Shown here piece by piece: positions 27,001 through 33,419 of a stretch of DNA of 33,419 nt. The notes under the pieces are model-generated. The model had not been told where the DNA came from, did not search any database, and saw only the letters and a list, made by a program, of their open reading frames with translations. How positions within the stretch are numbered: position 1 is the first letter of the stretch; each line of letters begins with the position of its first letter. This stretch comes from Oscillospiraceae bacterium (GTDB lineage Bacteria; Bacillota; Clostridia; Oscillospirales; Oscillospiraceae). The translations under genes and the position numbers were made by a program. The DNA lies in contig JAFTGE010000060.1 of assembly GCA_017458085.1 (NCBI GenBank), positions 1 through 33,419 of the forward strand, in the 5' to 3' direction.

Positions 27001-27576
27001 GACCTGGAGATCCGCGGCGCGGGCAATCTGCTGGGCGCGGAGCAGTCGGGCCATATGATCGACGTGGGCTATGACATGTACATGAAGCTTTTAAACGAGG
27101 CGGTGCTGGAGGCCCGCGGCATCGAGGTGCCCCAGCGGGCGGAGTGCGCGGCGGATCTGGCGGTGGCGGCCAACATTCCCGACCGCTATATCCCCTCGGC
27201 CGAGCAGCGCATGGATATCTACCGGCGCATCGCCCTCATCCGCACCGAGGAGGAAGCCGACGACCTCACCGACGAGCTGATCGACCGCTTCGGGGACACG
27301 CCGTCCGGCGTCAACGCCCTGATCCACGTGGCCCTGCTGCGGGGTGAGGCGGGCCGCGCCGGGATCACCGATATCGCGCAGAAAAACGGCTGCCTGCGCT
27401 ACACGGTTTCCGACTTCGACATGGAAAAGGTCTCGGCCCTTTACGCGCGGCCGGAGTACAAAAACCGCCTGCGGGTCGAGGCCGGGTCCAAGCCGTGCCT
27501 GAGCGTGAAGATCCAGAACAAAAACCGCGTCATCGACGAGGCCCGGCGCTTTGCCGCTGACTGGGGCGGAAAATAG
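24073..27576 (+). CDS. mfd: transcription-repair coupling factor Mfd
   Basis: DNA translocase that removes RNA polymerase stalled at lesions and recruits UvrA. In 1167 residues: a UvrB-homology module (GQFARRGGILDFF near 176); the RNA-polymerase-interacting CarD-like domain (about 500-560, VGDFVVHENHGIGKF); RecG-like helicase motifs with Walker A CGDVGFGKTE (about 653-662) and DEEQRFG (near 757); SATPIPRTLNMA; QIRGRVGRS; and a C-terminal TRCF domain (EQRMDIYRR). Length matches the family. ATG 24073 has TAAGGT. I see no terminator after it; the next promoter starts nine bases beyond the stop codon. Confidence 0.97.
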   Translation: MDILINQILSHKEAAALPGLMESGELPALISGLSPVHRANLAAALKNQLQMPLFVLCPDDTAAESFARDLAAMLGREVETLLMRDYVFYPAEAVSRQAEQRRIAALYRLARGESDITVASVSGLMQRTLPPQTLLGAAYTVDDGASCPPEEVEAALLRCGYTRTEQVEGPGQFARRGGILDFFSPADTEPVRIEFWGDDIDSMSRFEVQSQRRTEPLTSCTILPAVEALPALSAGGAAALSREIERFADAYAKRRRGENAATLVATLRADAEKLSASITLSDLDRYLPILYPEASGLDYIPPEALVFLDQPGRCNERAKAFEKQLSEDVTELNRRGMIAMSADGYRLSADKLFKALPDYALYMADAFTVGRSPVPPKTLTSISAKQLPSYAGSAQTALEDVAAYCRQDYRVVVLAADERRAKVLQEFFHDKGVDALIDQKLTKLPEPGRCAIAIGAVSAGFEYPALRLAVLTDSQIMRGRGKRAQAGKKLPPNRQRIDSCADLSVGDFVVHENHGIGKFAGIVRMQVDGFDKDYIKINYAGTDTLYVPATQLDMVSKYTGAGEEKPVRLSKMGGAEWARTRSRAKASAKDMADRLIKIYAQRQRLPGYAFSPDSEWQREFEENFGYTETDDQLKCIAEIKADMESSVPMDRLLCGDVGFGKTEVALRAVMKCVLDGKQAAILVPTTVLAQQHYQTALQRFFGFPVNIGVLSRFRTGSQSSQLLSDLASGKCDLVIGTHRLLSKDVKFKNLGLLVVDEEQRFGVTHKEHIKELSKGVDVLTLSATPIPRTLNMAMSGIRDMSTIEEPPEDRQPVQTFVMEHDWGVLADAVRRELQRGGQVYYLHNRIEDIERTAIRLRQYLDEDVTVAVAHGQMDKAMLASVMDSVVSGETQVLVCTTIIETGIDIPNVNTLIIEDADRLGLAQLHQIRGRVGRSTRRASAYLTFRRDKVLTEDAEKRLNAIRDFAAFGSGFKIAMRDLEIRGAGNLLGAEQSGHMIDVGYDMYMKLLNEAVLEARGIEVPQRAECAADLAVAANIPDRYIPSAEQRMDIYRRIALIRTEEEADDLTDELIDRFGDTPSGVNALIHVALLRGEAGRAGITDIAQKNGCLRYTVSDFDMEKVSALYARPEYKNRLRVEAGSKPCLSVKIQNKNRVIDEARRFAADWGGK

Positions 27577-27584
27577 AAAAAGCC

Positions 27585-27613
27585 TTGTTTCGTTCACATT
27601 TGCATGCTATAGT
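27585..27613 (+). promoter_or_regulatory. Promoter upstream of the palindromic element and prsA-like gene
   Basis: TTGTTT (27585-27590), a 17-bp spacer, and TATAGT (27608-27613) preceded by TGC (extended -10). The predicted start near 27620 lies just before the palindromic element, which would therefore be transcribed from near its first base. Confidence 0.68.
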
Positions 27614-27626
27614 AGCAGATACGATA

Positions 27627-27902
27627 TTAGCCAGACGGCGCGGATTTGAACTCGGTTTTGGCGGGCCAATTTCCGCCAATTCTGCGTCAACCGGCTTGAC
27701 AATACACAAAGTATTCTCTGCGCCAGTTTCCTTGCCTTGACGAAAATTGGCTCCGTCAAAACTCTGCGACGCAAATGAGCTGATTTTTGAGGAAGTTTTG
27801 GCACGGAGGACGCAGGCTTACTTGCGTAAGTCAAGGACGACAAGGCAAAAATTACCAAAAATCAGCCATTTGCGCGGGTTCAAATCCGCGTCGTCTGGCT
27901 AA
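27627..27902. repeat. 276-bp imperfect palindrome (candidate structured RNA or MITE)
   Basis: Terminal arms 27627-27654 and 27875-27902 are 28-base inverted repeats with 26 matches; on the plus-strand RNA both mismatches become G-U pairs. A second nested pair lies at 27771-27789 and 27856-27873 (one-base bulge). Smaller hairpins include GTCAA-ccggc-TTGAC, AATAC-acaaa-GTATT and CTTAC-ttgc-GTAAG. The right arm contains GGTTCAAATCC, like a tRNA T-arm, but no tRNA can be folded. The element is flanked by TA on both sides (TA|GCCAGACG ... CGTCTGGC|TA), as a Tc1/mariner-type insertion would be. No credible ORF. The prsA-like ribosome binding site starts two bases after it. Confidence 0.82.
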
Positions 27903-27917
27903 CCGGGAGGGATTCCA

Positions 27918-29138
27918 ATGAAAAAATTATTGGCAGCGCTGGTGGGCGTTCTGGTCCTGTTCGGGGGCTTCATGACCTGGCAGCAGCTGAAAAATAACGA
28001 CGCGCCGATCGGCTCCAATCCGGACGCGCTGGTCGACGTGCCCGCGGCGGAGAATGCAGAGGAAGGCGTCCCCACGGTGGAGGAAGCGCCCCGCGGCCTG
28101 GACTACGACGCCATCCGCGCGCTGCACGACGCGGACGAGACCGTCATCCGTCTGGCCGACGAGGAGCTGAGCTGGAGCGAATACAGCGAATGGCTGTGCA
28201 TGACCGGCCGCCAGATCGAGGACTTCTTCAACCAGATGTACCTCTACTACGGCCTGGCCGCCGACTGGACCGGCTCCGTGGGCGATGAGACCGGCCGCAC
28301 CTACGCCCAGTACGCCGTCAGCGATACGAACAACTATCTCACCCGGATCCTGGCGATCCGCGCCATGGCCGATGAAATGGGCCTGGCGCTGGACGAGGGG
28401 GATCTGGCTGCGCTTGACCCGGAGCAGCTGGCCGCGGAGCTCTTTGGCGAGGGCGCCACGGTCGACGACCTCGCCGCTGTTCTGGAGCAGGAGAACCACA
28501 TGACGGTTTCCGCCTATCGCAGCATGAGCGCGGCCAACATCCTGTATTCCAAGATTGCCGAAGCGCTCTACGGGGAAAACGGCGCGAAGGTCGATGAGGC
28601 CGATGCCGTGGCCTGGATGGAGGAGCAGGGCTATGTCTCCGCCGGGCACATCCTGTTTATGACCATTGACCCCGACACGGGCGACGCGCTGGACGCGGCC
28701 GTCATCGCCGAAAAGAAGGCGACGGCGGACGCCATCTATGCCGAGCTTTCCGCCATCGAAGATCGTGAAGAGCTGCTGCGCCGCTTTGCCGAGCTCAAGG
28801 CGCAGTACTGTGAGGACGGCGGCAAGCTCGTCTACCCCGACGGCTACACCTACACCCCCGGCACCATGGTCGCGGAGTTTGAGGACACGGTCAACGCGCT
28901 GGACGAGTACGCCGTGGCCGAGCCGGTGCAGACCGCCTACGGCTACCATGTGATCCTGCGTCTGCCGCTGCGCGGGGACAGTCTGCTCTACAGCGCCCAG
29001 GGCACGCCCTACACCGCCCGTGAGCAGCTGGCAAGCGCCGGCGCTGCCGAGGCGCTGACCGCCTTCGAGGCCGAGCACCCCGCCGAATTTGCCGACGGGC
29101 TGGAGGAGTTGGACCTGACGCCGTTCATCCTGGGATGA
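27918..29138 (+). CDS. membrane-anchored PrsA/SurA-like peptidyl-prolyl isomerase (foldase)
   Basis: A 406-residue exported foldase. The N-terminus MKKLLAALVGVLVLFGGFMTW is a signal anchor with no lipobox Cys, so unlike Bacillus PrsA it is probably held by a TM helix. An acidic linker (about 30-60) is followed by a SurA-like helical region (about 70-230). The parvulin-type PPIC domain then begins at YVSAGHILFMTIDPDTGD (about 237-254) and continues through YAVAEPVQTAYGYHVILRL. ATG 27918 has GGGAGG. It follows mfd but has its own promoter and a long structured leader, and ends at a strong terminator. PPIase activity is inferred from the family. Confidence 0.85.
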   Translation: MKKLLAALVGVLVLFGGFMTWQQLKNNDAPIGSNPDALVDVPAAENAEEGVPTVEEAPRGLDYDAIRALHDADETVIRLADEELSWSEYSEWLCMTGRQIEDFFNQMYLYYGLAADWTGSVGDETGRTYAQYAVSDTNNYLTRILAIRAMADEMGLALDEGDLAALDPEQLAAELFGEGATVDDLAAVLEQENHMTVSAYRSMSAANILYSKIAEALYGENGAKVDEADAVAWMEEQGYVSAGHILFMTIDPDTGDALDAAVIAEKKATADAIYAELSAIEDREELLRRFAELKAQYCEDGGKLVYPDGYTYTPGTMVAEFEDTVNALDEYAVAEPVQTAYGYHVILRLPLRGDSLLYSAQGTPYTAREQLASAGAAEALTAFEAEHPAEFADGLEELDLTPFILG

Positions 29139-29156
29139 TCACCGGACGATAAACTG

Positions 29157-29189
29157 ACCACCCCGGAGCGAAAGCTCCGGGGTGGTTTT
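29157..29189 (+). terminator. Terminator after the prsA-like gene
   Basis: ACCACCCCGGAGC-gaaa-GCTCCGGGGTGGT, a perfect 13-bp stem with a GAAA loop followed by TTTTG. It sits between convergent genes, one base before the end of gerAB. The minus strand lacks a T-run after the stem, so it mainly serves the plus strand. Confidence 0.92.
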
Positions 29190-29190
29190 G

Positions 29191-30312
29191 TCATGTCTGC
29201 TTTTTTCTTCCTACTATATATAATACAGGCACCAGCGTAAAGCACAGTGCCAGGTTGATTGCCGGGATCAGCTGGCGCGACCAACGCTCCAGCTGCTGCG
29301 GCTGCGGCGCAAGCAGGATGGCAAGTCCCGTCACCGCCACGGCGCAGAGGGGAATGAGCCACCGTCCGCCGCCGAGGTCGAGACTGTCCCGGTGCGGCGC
29401 CCGGGGATTTTGTCCCAGCAGCAGGCGCAGGCAGTATTGCCCCGCCCAAAGAAACAGCGACGCGCACAGAAAATCCGGGAAGATCCACAGTGTCACCACC
29501 AGCGCCTCCACGCGCTCCACCGTGCGGAAAAACACCAGCGTGCGCACCAGGGCAAAGAAGGGCCGGGCCAGCGTCGCGGCCAGCTCCGCGCCGAAGCTGC
29601 CCGTCACCGCGAGACTGAGGGCTGTCAGGATCACGCAGATCCCCAGCACCCAGGCGGCCAGGGCGCGAAAGCCGCCGGGCGTCTCCTTGGTGCCGCCCAC
29701 GAGAAAGCACAGCGCAAGGGCCGCGCCGCTGTAGATATCCAGCGCGGGCAGCGTGCCCTTGAGCGCCGGGAGCAGATCGCCCACCGTTATCGGCCAGAGG
29801 TTGTCCAGCCGAAGCCCCGGCAGCGCAAACACGAACAGCACGCCCAGAATCCCCAGCAGCAGCGGCCGCAGCAGCCGCGCCATCCGCACCAGACTCCGCG
29901 GTCTTGCCAGCGCTCCGGCCAGGGCCAGCGCGCCCATCACCAGCGCGAACACCCACGGCGATGAGTGGGGATAGACCGTGCCCACCAGCCGGTCGGCGCC
30001 GGCGCGCAGCACGAAGGCCGCATACAGAAGTGCCCACAGCCCCAGACCGGCCACCACCGCTTTGCCTGCCGCCTTTCCCAGCAGCCGCAGCGCCAGCTCC
30101 GGCAGGTTCTCCCCCGCCTGCCGCAGGCGCAGCAGCCTCGATAACAGAAACAGCCAGGCCAGACCCAGCGGCAGCGCACCCACCGCGGTCAGCCAGGCGG
30201 CGCGTCCGGCCAGGGCCGCCGTCTGGCCCGGAAACAGCCGCAGCGCGGGCGTCAGCGCGATGATCGTCCCCAGCGTCAGAAGCTGCGTGCGCGAATAGCT
30301 CTCTTCACCCAT
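29191..30312 (-). CDS. gerAB: spore germinant receptor permease subunit (GerAB family)
   Basis: Inner-membrane subunit of a Ger-type germinant receptor, related to amino-acid/polyamine permeases and thought to bind the germinant. The 373-residue product has about ten hydrophobic segments, starting with SRTQLLTLGTIIALTPALRL. Family-like features include LRAGADRLVGTVYPHSSPWVF and LPALDIYSGAALALCFLV. Length matches GerAB. ATG 30312 has AGGAAGGA within the end of gerAC and starts three bases after it. It is the last gene of the operon (order A-C-B). Family assignment is good; the germinant cannot be predicted. Confidence 0.88.
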   Translation of the reverse strand: MGEESYSRTQLLTLGTIIALTPALRLFPGQTAALAGRAAWLTAVGALPLGLAWLFLLSRLLRLRQAGENLPELALRLLGKAAGKAVVAGLGLWALLYAAFVLRAGADRLVGTVYPHSSPWVFALVMGALALAGALARPRSLVRMARLLRPLLLGILGVLFVFALPGLRLDNLWPITVGDLLPALKGTLPALDIYSGAALALCFLVGGTKETPGGFRALAAWVLGICVILTALSLAVTGSFGAELAATLARPFFALVRTLVFFRTVERVEALVVTLWIFPDFLCASLFLWAGQYCLRLLLGQNPRAPHRDSLDLGGGRWLIPLCAVAVTGLAILLAPQPQQLERWSRQLIPAINLALCFTLVPVLYIVGRKKQT

Positions 30313-30315
30313 GGC

Positions 30316-31470
30316 TCAAACGTCCTTCCTGTCATTGGCGTGGTTCAGGCGGGCGCTGACCGTCAGCTCCAGCTCCAGCCCGGGCAGCTGCGCCGAAAAG
30401 GGCTGGGGCAGCGCCTGATAAGCCGCGGGGTCAGAGCGCTCCACGATCGCAGCCAGGCCCAGAAAATCCGCCTCCAGCGCCTTGGAGGCCTCCACCGTGC
30501 TTGTCACAAAGCGTGCCACCTGCTCCTCTAGCGCCGCGGTGAGCGCGTCGAGATAGGCCTCATCCTGTATGCCGCTGCCCCGCGTTTCCACCAGTGCGGC
30601 CCGGACATCGCACTGGATCTTCAGGCCCGCCAGCACGCCCTCGGTCCAAACCGGCTCTATGCGGCTGCCGCCGCCGGTGAGCTCCAGCACCGCCATCCCG
30701 CCATATTTGTCGCGCAGCTGCACCTCGGCCACGCCTACCCGGTTTTTGAGAAAGCCTACGGCGATGCTCTGCTCCTTTGTTAAATAGCGGCAGAGCTTCC
30801 CGTCTCGCAGCACCGCATAGCCCTCCGGCGCGGCGGCCAGGGGCTTGGTGGCGTCCTCGCCTGAACCGTCGGCGCTCTGCTCGGTCTCGCTGGCGTCGCG
30901 GCAGACCAGCGCGCAGATCAGCGCCGCGCCGTAGCGCTCATTGTCGCGGATGACCTGGGAGGCGGGCGTCTCGCCACTGTCGCCCCGGCGGGCGAGGCTG
31001 AGGTGCACGGCCTCCATCACCTCGCAGATGCCCTGGCCGCCACCGCCGACGTTCATCACCGCGTCTGTGGCCGTGCCGCCCTTAATAATATACAGCGGCA
31101 GATCCAGCCGCAGCTCCGGTGAGCGCTCAATGTAGGCCAGGGCCGCGTCCAGCCCCGCCTCGGCCTCCTTCTCCCCGATGAGCAGCTGCTCAATATGGGC
31201 ACAGAACAGATCCTCCTCATAGGAAAAGCTGCTCAGCCGGTCCATGGCCGCCGTAACCGAGGTGCCGCTGGCCTGCAGGCGCTTCGGCCCGCGCTCGCTG
31301 CTGCCCGAGGAGGCCAGTGACAGCTGTACGCCGCCGCGAAACTCGTCCAAACCCATGGTGCGAATGACCAGCAATTGCTCCAACTCGCGAAAATTGGCGT
31401 GTGCGCCGCGCTGTCCCGCCAGCGGCAGGATCAGCAGCAGGCACAGCAGCAATGTGAAAACCGTCCTCAT
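30316..31470 (-). CDS. gerAC: spore germinant receptor GerAC-family protein lacking the lipobox cysteine
   Basis: Third receptor subunit, normally a lipoprotein on the outer face of the spore inner membrane. The 384-residue product has the family signature RELEQLLVIRTMGLD (28-42), QLLIGEKEAEAGLDAALAYI, and the C-terminal domain region EEQVARFVTSTVEASKALEAD. GerC proteins usually read LxGC(W/D)..RE at the signal end, but here it is LPLAGQRGAHANFREL with no Cys. The only nearby Cys (residue 10) is inside the hydrophobic core and lacks a small residue before it. The N-terminus therefore looks like a signal peptidase I substrate (after AHA) or an uncleaved anchor. The start overlaps the gerAA stop by four bases (ATGA). 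Confidence 0.88.
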   Translation of the reverse strand: MRTVFTLLLCLLLILPLAGQRGAHANFRELEQLLVIRTMGLDEFRGGVQLSLASSGSSERGPKRLQASGTSVTAAMDRLSSFSYEEDLFCAHIEQLLIGEKEAEAGLDAALAYIERSPELRLDLPLYIIKGGTATDAVMNVGGGGQGICEVMEAVHLSLARRGDSGETPASQVIRDNERYGAALICALVCRDASETEQSADGSGEDATKPLAAAPEGYAVLRDGKLCRYLTKEQSIAVGFLKNRVGVAEVQLRDKYGGMAVLELTGGGSRIEPVWTEGVLAGLKIQCDVRAALVETRGSGIQDEAYLDALTAALEEQVARFVTSTVEASKALEADFLGLAAIVERSDPAAYQALPQPFSAQLPGLELELTVSARLNHANDRKDV

Positions 31471-32984
31471 GCCTGCCTCCTTTTGTCCGGGGTGTGCAGC
31501 GCCGGATCACGGAAGCGGTTTTCCCGTTTCGGCACGCGCAGCAGCAGCCGCGTAAGGCCCAGCGGCTGGTCGTCACTGAGCGGCGCGGTGTAGTTTATGC
31601 CGAAGCTGTCCATCCCCGCCAGGTGCAGCAGCACCAGGCACAGCGCCGCCCCCACGCCGAAAAGTCCGCCCACGATCGCGGCCAGCACCAAGCCAAACCG
31701 CAGCAGCCGCATGGCCGAGCCCAGATCCTGGCTGGGCAGCGTGTAGCCGGCGATGCCGGAGAAGGCCACCACGATGATCGCAATGGGGGAAACCACCCGC
31801 GCCTCCACCGCCGACTGGCCCACGATCAGCGCGCCGATGATGGACACCGTGTCGCCGATGGGATTGGGCAGGTACAGCCCCGCCTCCTGCAGCAGCTCAA
31901 AGGAGATCAGCATGCCCAGCACCTCCAGCGCGGTGGAAAAGGGCACGTCCTGCTTGGCCTCGATCACGCTCAGCAGCAGACGCGTCGGCAGCATCTCCTG
32001 GTGGTACAGCGCGATCGCCACATAGATCGCCGGCAGCAGCATACTCAGCAGCAGCGCCCCGTAGCGCAGCACCGTCAGGGCGCTGGAAACCAGATAGTTG
32101 CTGCTTAAATCGCCGGAGACCTTCATAAACTCCGCCAGCGTTACCGGCAGCACCAGGCCGATGGGCAGCCCGTCAATCAACAGCCCCACACGGCCGTCCG
32201 CCAGATATTGGGCAAAGCGGTCGGGCCGCTCGGTGTGCAGCAGCTGGGGAAAGGGCGAGCGCGGCGCGTCCACGACCGCTTCCTCCAAAATCCCCGTGGC
32301 CAGCAGCGCATCAATATCCAGCGCATCCAGCCGATTGGCCAGCTCCTGCACGGTCTCCGGCGCGGCCACGTCCTCCAGAAACAGCATGGCCACCGCCGTG
32401 TGCGACTTGCGGCCGATCTGGTTCTCCACCACCTTCAGCTTCGGCGTGCACAGCCGCCTCCGCACCAGCGCGGTGTTGACCCGCAGCATCTCCACGAAGG
32501 AATCCCGCGCGCCCTTGAGGGATTTTTCCAGCGTCGGCTCGGACACCGCGCGGCCCGACTCGCTGCGCACCTCAAAGCTGACCGCGCGGCACAGACTGTC
32601 AAAAACCAGCACGCAGCCGCCGTGGGTCAGATCCTGCACCACGTCGTCCACGGTGTCGCGGGCCTTGGCCGCGCAGCTGTAGACCCCGCCGGAGAGTACC
32701 AGGGCCAGACTCTGCTGGGCTGTGTCCGCGGGCAGCATCCGCAGCGCGTCCGTCAGCGGGCGGATGACCTCCTCGGCTACCAGCTTGCCGGAGACAAGGC
32801 CGTCCAGCCAGAAGACCGTGATCACCTTCTCCGGGTTCAGCCCGAAGCGCACCTGCCGCCGCTGGAAATCGGTGCAGGAGGCAAAGATTTCTTCCAGCGC
32901 CTGAGCGTTCAGCAGGCGCGGGTACTCCGGGAGGTGCTGCACATGCAGCGCCGTTTCGTGAAATTGTTCCTCATTCTTATACAT
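31467..32984 (-). CDS. gerAA: spore germinant receptor GerAA-family protein
   Basis: Large receptor subunit with an N-terminal soluble domain (about 1-275) and a C-terminal membrane domain. In 505 residues, signatures include VFWLDGLVS, GVYSCAAKARDTVDDVVQDL, VRSESGRAVSEPTLEKSLKG (about 139-158), GPRD-like GARDSFVEML, NTALVRRR and DGRVGLLIDGLPIGLVLPV, then about five TM segments (for example LTVLRYGALLLSMLLPAIYV). ATG 32984 has no Shine-Dalgarno, and the proposed sigma-G -10 box ends only six bases upstream, so the mRNA may be nearly leaderless. First gene of the A-C-B operon, which runs toward the prsA-like gene. Confidence 0.92.
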   Translation of the reverse strand: MYKNEEQFHETALHVQHLPEYPRLLNAQALEEIFASCTDFQRRQVRFGLNPEKVITVFWLDGLVSGKLVAEEVIRPLTDALRMLPADTAQQSLALVLSGGVYSCAAKARDTVDDVVQDLTHGGCVLVFDSLCRAVSFEVRSESGRAVSEPTLEKSLKGARDSFVEMLRVNTALVRRRLCTPKLKVVENQIGRKSHTAVAMLFLEDVAAPETVQELANRLDALDIDALLATGILEEAVVDAPRSPFPQLLHTERPDRFAQYLADGRVGLLIDGLPIGLVLPVTLAEFMKVSGDLSSNYLVSSALTVLRYGALLLSMLLPAIYVAIALYHQEMLPTRLLLSVIEAKQDVPFSTALEVLGMLISFELLQEAGLYLPNPIGDTVSIIGALIVGQSAVEARVVSPIAIIVVAFSGIAGYTLPSQDLGSAMRLLRFGLVLAAIVGGLFGVGAALCLVLLHLAGMDSFGINYTAPLSDDQPLGLTRLLLRVPKRENRFRDPALHTPDKRRQA

Positions 32985-32990
32985 GTGGTA

Positions 32991-33020
32991 TAGTATATCC
33001 CATAAAAACTACAATATTTA
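32991..33020 (-). promoter_or_regulatory. Sigma-G-like forespore promoter for the gerA operon
   Basis: Minus strand: TAAATA (33015-33020), a 17-bp spacer, and TATACTA (32991-32997). Against the Bacillus sigma-G consensus (TGAATA, 17-18 bp, CATACTA) this is 5/6 and 6/7. Expected start near the ATG of gerAA. Forespore expression is what a germinant receptor operon needs. Confidence 0.65.
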
Positions 33021-33028
33021 GAACCTCT

Positions 33029-33088
33029 AAAAAAACTTGAAAAAATCTGGAAAAAAGTGTTGACTTTTGCCTTCAGCGGTGCTATATT
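33029..33088 (+). promoter_or_regulatory. rRNA promoter P1 with phased A-tracts
   Basis: TTGACT (33060-33065), a 17-bp spacer, and TATATT (33083-33088) preceded by TGC. Three A-tracts start at 33029, 33040 and 33051, exactly 11 bp apart, directly upstream of the -35 box, as in UP-element or curved-DNA rRNA promoters. A hairpin AGCGCCC/GGGCGCT (33094-33114) follows in the transcript. Confidence 0.82.
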
Positions 33089-33133
33089 AACCGAGCGCCC
33101 GAAAGAGGGGCGCTGCGAATCCCAAGCAGGAAC

Positions 33134-33192
33134 AAAAAATTCAAAAGAATTTGAAAAAAGTTCTTGACAAAGCGGTTTACCTGTGCTATATT
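33134..33192 (+). promoter_or_regulatory. rRNA promoter P2
   Basis: Perfect TTGACA (33164-33169), a 17-bp spacer, and TATATT (33187-33192) preceded by TGC, 104 bp downstream of P1. A-tracts at 33134-33139 and 33154-33159, with a shorter one between, precede it. Probably the stronger promoter. Confidence 0.87.
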
Positions 33193-33380
33193 AATCAGGC
33201 TGACACCCAAGAGGGAGTCGCAAGTGAGTACCTTGAAAATTGAACAATGTAAGAAAAGCTTATGCTAAATAAGCACCAAGAAAAGGGTTCTTTAAAAGTC
33301 AGAGATGACTATAAAAATTCTTTTGAGAGCTGGAAAGCATCAATAAGATTTGAGCAAGCGAAAGCTTGTTTAGATACCAT
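33193..33380 (+). promoter_or_regulatory. 16S rRNA leader with boxA-like antitermination site
   Basis: Non-coding leader between P2 and 16S. GGTTCTTTAAAA (33286-33297) resembles boxA. Hairpins GCTTAT/ATAAGC (33258-33274) and GCAAGC-gaaa-GCTTGT (33354-33369) are likely processing or folding signals. No gene is present. Confidence 0.65.

Positions 33381-33419
<39 letters not shown>

Noticed and set aside
27607-27858. An 83-codon minus-strand open frame inside the 276-bp palindrome
   Set aside because: No Shine-Dalgarno, composition follows the inverted repeats, and no recognisable motif.
27871-27902. tRNA-like 3' end (GGTTCAAATCC followed by an acceptor-like stretch)
   Set aside because: No D-arm, anticodon arm or matching acceptor strand in register, and the T-stem only pairs with an eight-base loop; resemblance only.

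Overview
This window is the replication-origin region of a GC-rich, spore-forming member of the Clostridia, most likely in the Oscillospiraceae/Ruminococcaceae group. The clues are the Firmicutes order dnaA-dnaN-S4 protein-recF-remB-gyrB-gyrA, a soj/parB partition pair with parS sites, the spore protease gene gpr, a gerA-type germinant receptor operon, and several intergenic repeat types that I associate from memory with gut Clostridia. No species name can be supported from the sequence alone.

Layout: (1) 1-3.5 kb, minus strand: rpsT, a lipid kinase, then asnS-xpt. (2) 3.5-3.9 kb: an array of perfect hairpins. (3) 3.9-8.9 kb, plus strand: gpr, two parS sites, soj, parB, serS and mscL, closed by a strong terminator. 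(4) 9.0-10.1 kb: a lone alpha/beta hydrolase with its own promoter, then a MITE-like repeat. (5) 10.1-21.1 kb: dnaA, oriC (DnaA boxes followed by DnaA-trios), dnaN, an S4 protein, recF, remB, gyrB, an inserted sugar-nucleotide epimerase-like gene, gyrA and two small membrane proteins. (6) 21.1-27.6 kb: rnhA, an ABC exporter and a GNAT acetyltransferase (overlapping genes), then mfd. (7) 27.6-29.2 kb: a promoter, a roughly 276-bp imperfect palindrome and a PrsA-like foldase. (8) 29.2-33.0 kb, minus strand: gerAB, gerAC and gerAA, read as A-C-B behind a sigma-G-like promoter. (9) 33.0-33.4 kb: two tandem rRNA promoters with phased A-tracts, a leader, and the first bases of a 16S rRNA gene.

The core genes cover initiation (DnaA, clamp), origin segregation (Soj, ParB, parS), supercoiling (gyrase), repair (RecF, Mfd, RNase HI) and translation (AsnRS, SerRS, S20, 16S). 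The spore genes gpr and gerA lie within 30 kb of the origin.

The most unusual content is non-coding. Eight copies of one repeat family lie in gaps between co-directional core genes. Each has arms of 7-bp repeats (GGAGTNT on the left, AACTCCA on the right) around GC-rich hairpins whose stems are kept while the sequence changes. One copy supplies the C-terminus and stop codon of Gpr. There is also a potentially transcribed 276-bp structured palindrome ahead of the PrsA-like gene, and a hairpin array between rpsT and gpr. I cannot tell from the sequence whether any of these has been described before.
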